A stretch of DNA of 64,000 bases from Cristatella mucedo (Eukaryota; Bryozoa; Phylactolaemata; Cristatellidae), in assembly GCA_009760855.2 (NCBI GenBank), contig WPIO01000031.1, positions 4,209,501-4,273,500 on the forward strand, given 5' to 3'. Positions 57,121 to 64,000 of this stretch are shown one piece after another. A model generated the notes under the pieces. The model did not search any database. It saw only the letters and a list, made by a program, of their open reading frames with translations, and had not been told where the DNA came from. The number at the start of each line of letters is the position of its first letter. Within the stretch, counting starts at the first letter, position 1. Position numbers and translations under genes: made by a program.

Positions 57121-57920
57121 GTGAAGCCAGCCAGTGAGCACCCACCAAAACCTTATGTGCTCTAGTAATACCTGATTCGAGCTCCAGTCACGAGTCAGTC
57201 TCCCCAGGGGGGCCACCCACGAGCTTTGCAGTATTCTGTCTGATGCCGAACGTGTCTGACGACAGTAAGCAGAATTCATGCTGACAAGCATTTGCCGTGA
57301 CATGGAGCTAGCAACCATATGAGTGGTGCAATGCTTTTAACAGTGACCCTAAATCCAAAGAGAATGCAGCAAAATCTAGGTCTAGGTTAGCTGCACTGTG
57401 GACACGCGCATGGCTAAGAAGAAGCACTGCACAAGCTCCTCAAGTCCGTGGTGCTCGTTCTCTGTACGATCTAGATCATGAGTCCGAGCCCTGCAGTGAG
57501 GAGCGATCTCTTGTTGCTCATTGCAAGCGGTGATGATAAGATTGCTCAGTGTATCATGCAATGTCAGCATGCATGGGCACAAACTAAATCAAAACTGAAT
57601 CAGCTAACCTTTCCAAAGCAAACAAACCGACGCCGAAAGTAGGCGACTTGACAGCCTGCGGCATGATTGATGAAGGACTACATACACAGCTGCGACTTGA
57701 TTGGTTGTCATACGTTATGGTTACCTGGCAGTGGCTCGACTGCAGTCGCTATGGCAACCAGCGCTACCGGCAGTTCCGGCTGCTGCATTAAAAAAGGGGC
57801 CAAGTACAGCTGACCGGCAAAGGGCCGACGCCTCCCCAAGTCATCATCCCCGGCTTCGAAGCAAGAAGCTCCCTCGATCCTTCTCCTTCTCCACCTCCCT
57901 CTGCTCCCCTCCCTCCATCT
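57121..57920. other. unannotated stretch
   Basis: The minus frame around 57,710-57,810 contains a hydrophobic LPVALVAIATAVE segment ending near a GTAACC donor, but I do not have enough support to call an exon. Confidence 0.3.
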
Positions 57921-58036
<116 letters not shown>

Positions 58037-58249
58037 TGCTCTCTCGCTCTCCCTCGGACTGGCTCTGAACTGTAATGGGCTCTACCGGCTGGAATGTGCC
58101 TCTACCAGCAGCTGGCAGCTGCCCTCGAGCTCTGGTAGGCGATTTGCAGCATCTTCCACCAGGCACAACCAGTAGACTACAATTCCTTAATGAGCCACTC
58201 AGCTCAGTAGCTTAGACCTTGAGCTTGAAAGCACCAACCACTTGCTTAC

Positions 58250-58851
58250 CGACTTGCCTGCAATCCATCCATGCTGGTCACAGGCATATGTAGGCCAGAG
58301 GGCGAACCGTGGCTGCCTGCCACCCCTGAATCGACTGGACTGGCTAGTATCGCCGGCAAGCAGCCACCGGGCCGCCTGGCAGCCAACAAGCAGGGATCCT
58401 TCAGCCTTCCTATGATTGGCTTGTCTTCAGAAAGGTCACGGTTTTGCTCCGTGGTTGGTTTACTCGTGGCTTGGCTCGGTGACAAGCAAAACTCACAGCT
58501 AAGGTCTTGTAGCCCACAGCTACAGGCACTGTCGTCAGCCAGCGCAAATTGAATCAGATTGCACGGAGAGTGGGCAGCACCGGCCTGAGGAGGACCCCGG
58601 AGTGGACACTTGGCTCCAGCTTCCAAACGATGACTTCCCAGGGCCCTGCCGATAAGTCTCATCCCGGCGGCCAAATCTGAGTGCTGCATTTTGGCAGCCG
58701 AAAAGCTGGAGCTGCATACCACATTTGCAAATCCCAAACGTCGGTGTGGGCCGGAATTGTGAGGCAGCGCCATTGATGAAAAGACACCTGGTGAACCCTG
58801 CGCACCACCTGGTGAACCCTGCGCACCACCTGGCTCTTCGTAGGCTTCCAT
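58250..58851 (-). CDS. candidate first coding exon, unknown protein
   Basis: On the minus strand an ATG at 58,851 (context AAGCGATGG) follows an in-frame TGA about 12 bases upstream. The frame is open for 200 codons to a strong donor CAAGTCG|GTAAGC (phase 2). The product starts MEAYEEPGGAQGSPGGAQGS, where a 7-residue unit (GAQGSPG) is encoded by a 21-bp tandem repeat. It then has ordinary mixed composition with about ten Cys and no membrane segment (for example FALADDSACSCGLQDLSCEF). The short Gly-Pro repeat is not a true collagen run. The length, start context, upstream stop and donor together make a real exon plausible. Confidence 0.48.
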
Positions 58852-59278
58852 CGCTTGGTATCAAGTTGCAGTAGGCTTCAAGGGCTAGGGCAGTAGCTGG
58901 TAGCAGTAGACATGCTCGTTCTAAATCGCCCAATCTTACTATGACTCGGTGGCTGGCAGTCTGGATTCACATAGATAGTTTTGTGTTTTGGACAGTTTCT
59001 CAGCAATAACTTCCTTATTTAGATCTGCTACTGGTAAAAAGATTATAATTGTCATCAATGATTGGCAGTGCTCAAAGCATTTCCTATTACATTTGGTATA
59101 TGTGCAATGTAATGTAAAATTATATTCTGACGATCTTGTCAGTAGGGAATGGTCTAGAAAGGCGCCTGCTGCCCCCCCCCCCCGCCTGCCCCGCCCCCTA
59201 CAAAGTCTGTATCCGTGGCACGTAGCGTTTGGTGCCCTTTCAGCACCAGCAGCAGCTCCACTCTACAACGCATCTTAG

Positions 59279-59420
59279 GCTTGGGAGACAGCGGCAGCAA
59301 GAACTACTGCGTCAGGCGTCAATGGCCAGTTCTACAAATATGATACCGACACTAAAAGATGGCAGCACCCTGGAAAGAGACCAGTCTGCAGCTCTGGCGC
59401 TGAGCTGTACTACTCTACAG
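59279..59420 (+). CDS. plus-strand gene P, internal exon
   Basis: A 142-nt exon with acceptor CTACAACGCATCTTAG and donor CTACAG|GTGTCT, phase 2 in and phase 0 out. It encodes LGRQRQQELLRQASMASSTN, then a MIPTLKDGSTLERDQSAALA helix-like segment ending TTLQ. The phases agree with 53,500-53,603 before it and 62,569-62,692 after it. No family was recognised. Confidence 0.55.
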
Positions 59421-59756
59421 GTGTCTTTCGCCCATTAAAAAAAAGGAGGATTCGCGCAGCCCGGAAGAAGCAAGGCAGCCGGCACCGGTGTTCAGTCGGT
59501 GGCCAAGAGCCGAAGGGGCTTTAGGCAAGAAGGCCCGCAAGCCAAGCCCTGCTACCATGCCGACTCTACGAGGGTGGGTGATGCAGGGAACCCCTAAAAG
59601 GGATCAGGGTCGCCAGGCAAGTGTCGAGACACGGCTATGACTCTGATGGCCATCTCTGATAGGTCATCAGTTGACCAGCGCTTCCTGTACAAGCCCTTTG
59701 CTCAGGCAATGGTCCTGTCAATTTTGGAGCAGCACTTATGAGTTGCAATGGTGGGT

Positions 59757-60942
59757 AATAATAATAATAATAATTCACTTGATAAAGCGCCCTCAGAGAA
59801 CTTAATCTCTCTCTAGGCGCTTTACATTTGCTGTAAAGTGAAATGCAATTGAATGGTAAGTAAAATCATGCTTGAAAAACAAACGAAATGAATAATATGG
59901 TTAGGGGTGACATGCACAAGGTCAGCATGCAAATGTGGTTAGTGGCAGCATGCACAGTGTCAGCATGCATAAGCACATCAAGGACGAATCACAGGCACCC
60001 ACTAAATGCTGTCCTAAATAGGTGTGTTTTTAGGTTCCTTTAAAATGTGGTCAGGTCAGGGGATGTTCTGACGGAGGTCGGGAGGCAGTTCCAGGCTTTG
60101 GGAGCATACGAACTAAATGCACGGTCTCCAAAGGATTTAAGGTTTGTATGAGGTATTTCTAGACTGTTGGATTCCGAAAAGCAGGTGGTACGATGCTTGG
60201 CCTGATGGGGTGGTATATCTGACAGATAGGCTGGAGCCATAGAATGAAAGGACCTAAAAGTGAGCGGCCAAACCTTGAAGTCAATCCGTTGCTTGACTGG
60301 TAGCCAGTGCAGGTCGGCAAGAAGTGGAGTAATGTGGCAACTGTGACACTCACGACAGACAAGCCTAGCTGCCGAGTTTTGCACCAGCTGCAATCGCCTG
60401 ATCACACATGCTGGTAGACCAGTAAGCAGTGAGTTGCAGAAGTCGAGACGGGATGTCACGAATGCATGGACCAACTTGGACGTGGTATCTTTATCTAAAC
60501 AAGCCCGAATTTTAGCAATGTTATGAAGCAGAAAATAGGCAGATTTGACTGTGGAGCTGATATGGTCGTCTAACGAGAGGTCGCTTTGGAATATGACACC
60601 TAGATTTCGAGCTGATTCAAAAGAAGACATGCTGGCAGAGCCAATTTTGAGCGTCAGCCTTTCCTGTTTGTGAATCACACTGGGTTTGCCCATAACTAGT
60701 AAGTTAGTTTTATCATCGTTAAGTTTTAGAAAATTTGCTGCCATCCATGTGCGGATGTCATCAATGCATGCAGCTAGTGAGTTTAGAGAATTTGAGGTGC
60801 TCGAAGGCTGGGAGGGATCAAAGGAAAGGTACAACTGAGTGTCATCCGCATAGAAGTGAAAGCCTAGATTGTGCTTGGCAATCACATCAGCAAGAGGCAT
60901 GGTGTGAGACGTTTCGCAACAGGACAAATCCCTATAACTCCT

Positions 60943-60948
<6 letters not shown>
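59757..60948 (-). mobile_element. LINE-1, best-preserved 3' half
   Basis: An uninterrupted 301-codon minus frame contains [20 protein letters not shown] with the intact YADD catalytic motif, the palm end, DDHISSTVKSAYFLLHNIAK, the RLDFCNSLLTGLP thumb block and the C-terminus. The 3' UTR and an AAT tail at 59,757-59,772 follow. The N-terminal RT and the endonuclease are missing: the element is cut at about 60,948, where a GA array begins. It appears to be the youngest copy in the window. Confidence 0.97.

Positions 60949-61031
<83 letters not shown>
60949..61031. repeat. (GA)n microsatellite
   Basis: About 82 bases of GA at the 5' break of the LINE-1 copy. Confidence 0.97.
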
Positions 61032-61639
61032 GAGAGACATCCTAGTCGGGCTCGCAAGTTCCTATGACTCATCTCCCAAGTAGATGTGAACTTGGACCCC
61101 CGACGTTTTCACACCGAGGCTCAAGTCCGGAAGCAAATTAGGAATGCTGCCAAAAACCCAACGGCCCGGAGTGCCAAATTTCGGACACGGGGTGTGGCAC
61201 GGGGGGGGGGCAGCTGTGCAGACGTCTCACTAGAGAATTCTCGTTCATCGTTCTTCGACCTTGCTGCTGCTCAGACCTGAGGAATGGGCGCAGACCGTGA
61301 TCTCGGTGTGCAGCTGGCGTAGGCTGGATCGAAGCAAAGCAAGGGCTAGAAAGGGGCACGTCCGGCGAGACTTGGCCACAAAACAAGCCCAGTCAGGTCG
61401 GTCCAAGGGGAGCCCGAGCTCCCTGGCCTCTCTTACCCCTTGCCCGCGTGGCGGCACCCCCCCCCCACCCCTGAGTGGGCAGCTGACGTGAGCTGGGCAT
61501 TTTAGGCTTAGCAAGGAATCGTAGCGACCGGCTGCAGACGTTAGCCAGCTACCAAGCCGCGATGCTCCAGCTGCTTCAGCCCAAGCGAAGCCGACCTTCG
61601 CCGACGCTACATTGCTCGCTTGCAGTTTATTCATTAACT
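61032..61639. other. unannotated stretch
   Basis: GC-rich with short G and C runs. The minus ORF at 61,245-61,634 has no support beyond openness. Confidence 0.35.
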
Positions 61640-61724
61640 GGCTCCAGCCGATGCATCCGAACTACTTTCCCATCAAGCTAGGCATCGTACCGCCCACTCT
61701 TCTTACTCAAATCATGTACGTCCT

Positions 61725-61772
<48 letters not shown>

Positions 61773-62075
61773 AGCAACCTCCAATCTTTGAAAGCCGTGC
61801 CTTCTGTTCGTACACTCCCGAAGCCTGGAACTCACTCCCGACTCACGGTACGTCCCTTGACTGGAATACTGCCTAAGAACAGCTAAAAACGCACCTATTC
61901 CTCCCAGCATTTACCAGGTCCTTGAGTCCAGGCCTTTTGTGTGCCTATGCATGCTGACACTGCATGATACACAGAGCAATTTTTGACATGGTTCCATTAA
62001 AGCATATGGAAAGTGCCCTGAAAGAGATTTAGTTCTCTGAGAGTGCTTTACAAATATCTTGCTGTTATTGTCATT
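61640..62075 (+). mobile_element. LINE-3 C-terminal fragment with internal CT array
   Basis: CATCAAGCTAGGCATCGTAC, then a CT microsatellite (about 61,725-61,770), then GCCTGGAACTCACTCCCGAC, the 3' UTR and a tail AAAGAGATTTAGTTCTCTGA ending TTTACAAATAT. The microsatellite sits inside the former ORF. Confidence 0.85.
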
Positions 62076-62568
62076 GCTATTATCAAGTTCAGCCTTCTAC
62101 TTCTTCTGTGTCACAGTCGGATGCAGAAACTTTCACTTTCCTAGATCAATGCAGTCATCTGACAAGGCAACAAGAAACAACTCACGTGTAAAAGACAAAA
62201 GAGCCAGATCAACGTAGACTGACACTGTGATACTGACACTATGGTGCTGTCATTTGTTCTTCGTGACTGCCCACTCAATGCCATCCGAGCATGTGCATTC
62301 CCTGCCATGTGTCATGCTATAGTAGCAGCAACAGGAACAGACCAATTTACTCCATTAATTTACCTTCAAATGATTATCTAACAATCTAAGCCATCTAATA
62401 TGAGTAATGTAGCCTTAGCTTCACTTCATGCATACAACTACATTCGGAGTAAACAGATTGTTACAGAATCCTTAACGGTCAAAAAAATATTGCTTCAATG
62501 GAATAAATTAAAAAGCAAGCTAATATGTAGTTTTCGTGAACTTTCTCATAACAGTTTTTACTTGCAAG
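62076..62568. other. unannotated stretch
   Basis: AT-rich and would be intron of gene P. A pyrimidine-rich acceptor region lies at its right end. Confidence 0.4.
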
Positions 62569-62692
62569 GTCCAGAGCGCACATCGCGAAGCCACCGGGAG
62601 ACGAAACCCGCGAAATCCACAGAAACCTGCAGGTCCGAAGGAAATAGCAGCATGTATAGCTCAGACCTCCTTGAACGAAGCGGCTGAAAAAG
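62569..62692 (+). CDS. plus-strand gene P, internal exon
   Basis: A 124-nt exon with acceptor AGTTTTTACTTGCAAG and donor GAAAAAG|GTAAAC, phase 0 in and phase 1 out. It encodes VQSAHREATGRRNPRNPQKP, a basic Pro-rich stretch, then KEIAACIAQTSLNEAAEK. The following exon was not found before the window ends. An alternative acceptor six bases later (GTCCAG) keeps the frame. Confidence 0.55.
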
Positions 62693-62894
62693 GTAAACAC
62701 TGCACGAAATCAGTCCTCAGCCGCAGTCGAACCTTGTAATGAGATCCTGGAATGAAGCCGAACCAATACATAGTCATTCGTATCAAAGAATTAACCAGTC
62801 ACGTCGACAAAGAGGCTAACCGAAAAAGAAGGCAGTATTAGACAGAGTCGGACAGCGGTGAGTGGAGGAGCATGAGAAGGAGAGCAGCGGCTCG

Positions 62895-62946
62895 CTTAGA
62901 CTGGCTGACTGGCTGACTGACTGACTGACTGACTGACTGACTGACT
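62895..62946. repeat. (GACT)n tetranucleotide repeat
   Basis: About thirteen GACT/GGCT units. Confidence 0.95.
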
Positions 62947-62984
62947 ACTAATACTAAAACAAAACTACACAAAGCTGCCCTGCC

Positions 62985-63033
62985 CACGCGTAGCGAGCGA
63001 GCGCTATTCGCGGCGAATTGCTCGCGCGGGCAG
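62985..63033. promoter_or_regulatory. short CpG-dense segment
   Basis: About a dozen CpG dinucleotides in fewer than 50 bases (for example CGAGCGAGCGCTATTCGCGG), in an otherwise CpG-poor neighbourhood. It could be a promoter or first exon for either strand. Confidence 0.3.
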
Positions 63034-63038
63034 AGAAC

Positions 63039-63185
63039 ATGGCCACTTTTCTCTACAAACTTCGCTGTTTTAAAGAAAACAGCGATCGACATAAAATCAT
63101 CTTATTTCTGCTGAGAAAAATAACAAATTCTCGTCTCGTGGTTTGCGCATTGGGTCAGATGGAGCAGCCAATGAAACAAAATTAA
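63039..63185 (+). CDS. candidate 48-codon ORF after CpG-dense segment
   Basis: ATG in context GAACATGG, directly after the CpG-rich block. The product starts MATFLYKLRCFKENSDRHKI and ends EQPMKQN. No motif. Chance is a serious alternative. Confidence 0.2.
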   Translation: MATFLYKLRCFKENSDRHKIILFLLRKITNSRLVVCALGQMEQPMKQN

Positions 63186-63424
63186 CATTTGCGTACTCTC
63201 GAGTCTTAACCTAAATGACCATTCAAAAGGCTTCAGAAAAAAGTAGATGCTATAGATTAGCGGCAATACTAAAAACTGCTTTCTCGAAGAAGCCCCAGAC
63301 AAGTCCCCAGTCATGTTTTCGTCATGCTGCTTTTGGTAACGACGTTCAAAATCCAGTGTAACCTGGTCAAAGTGCCCTCCTTACTCCACTGACTGATGCT
63401 CCCACGTTCTTCCTGACTTTTTCA

Positions 63425-63800
63425 AAATGAGTCATGTGATGTAATGCAATCTATCTCCGTCTGTAGCTTCTCAAAGCCACGAAGACTGAGTGGTTGCTAC
63501 GCACGAGAGCTTTCAATATAGGGCACTAAAAGTCTGAGCGGCTTTCGGTATGCATTCGGTAGACAGCTCAGTTCATCTCACGCAAGAAAGAGAAAGCGAG
63601 AATCGTAGCTGAGTCGGTAGAGAGCAGTTGAGGCAGTGACTGGCATGAAAGTAGCAGCCCTGGATGCCTCGAAAGGATGTGCCACACTCGGCAGCAGGAG
63701 AGTAGGCACCGTTGCATAAGAATTGTAGACGTGAGTTCCAATGTCTAGGACCTGCACAATACCAAGGATGTCACTTTTGAGGGACATTCTGTTTTCAATT
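63425..63800 (-). mobile_element. LINE-2 C-terminal and 3' UTR fragment
   Basis: The minus frame reads VLDIGTHVYNSYATVPTLLL then PSVAHPFEASRAATF, the same block as in 16,968-17,330, with TGATGTAATGCAATC at the 3' end. Confidence 0.82.
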
Positions 63801-64000
63801 TTGGCATCATTACCTATAAGGCTAAACTAGCTGCTAATACTCTTCAGCCCTAGGAACTAGCTGCTCGCAGTGTTCACGCATGAACTCACTTCTTCATATC
63901 TGATGCTAATCAGTGCAACGAAGCTCTTCCAAGCTGCTTTCTCTGTCCTGTTCAGCTTTTTGGCAAATTTGTTACACTCTGCTTCATCTCCTTTAGCTGT

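Overview
This is a gene-poor, repeat-rich animal nuclear genome window. There are no bacterial-style ORF clusters. What is present is intron-split coding exons with GT/AG borders, decayed non-LTR retrotransposons of the CR1/L2 type, two tRNA-derived SINE families, long dinucleotide arrays, a 44-unit CTG array and one short hAT-type DNA transposon. I cannot name the species. A non-vertebrate metazoan fits best; the collagen-like type II membrane protein and the SINE/LINE families fit several invertebrate phyla.

Layout. On the minus strand lies a tandem family of a transmembrane collagen-like gene. The best copy (copy C) runs from a first exon with a membrane segment (42,020-42,368) through exons at 35,894-35,958, 35,316-35,378, 33,816-34,025 and 33,331-33,435. 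All five join in consistent reading phase and read as cytoplasmic tail, membrane anchor, coiled-coil stalk with N-glycosylation sequons, six Gly-X-Y triplets, and the start of a Cys-containing C-terminal domain. Copy B has the equivalent of exon 1 (24,030-24,300), exon 3 (14,005-14,067), only a remnant of exon 4 (13,408-13,440) and exon 5 (12,878-12,982). Copy A keeps only exon 3 (5,047-5,109). The copies sit in segmental duplications: 6,449-13,440 matches 26,870-33,850 at an offset of about 20.4 kb, and 4,700-6,365 matches 13,660-15,235. A 186-bp element at 13,463-13,648, which closely resembles the SPIN (SPACE INVADERS) hAT family known for horizontal transfer, sits 22 bp from the point where copy B exon 4 breaks off.

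Right half. From about 48 kb to 63 kb there are candidate exons on both strands. Three plus-strand exons (53,500-53,603, 59,279-59,420, 62,569-62,692) are phase-compatible and may belong to one unrecognised gene. Minus-strand candidates are at 48,474-49,048, 55,570-55,725 and 58,250-58,851.

Repeats. LINE-1 (my label; a CR1/L2-like element with YADDTQLY, and a tail ending in ATT repeats) occurs in a dozen pieces, the longest at 59,757-60,948, 18,503-19,805 and 45,940-48,235. LINE-2, a second RT family, spans 16,945-21,290 and is split by a nested LINE-1 and a SINE. LINE-3 is a third related family. SINE-A carries a 3' tail matching that of LINE-1, which suggests it borrows LINE-1 machinery. 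SINE-B is an unrelated tRNA-like SINE. Large stretches between these hold nothing I can interpret. All exon calls come from reading the sequence by eye, without transcript or database support.
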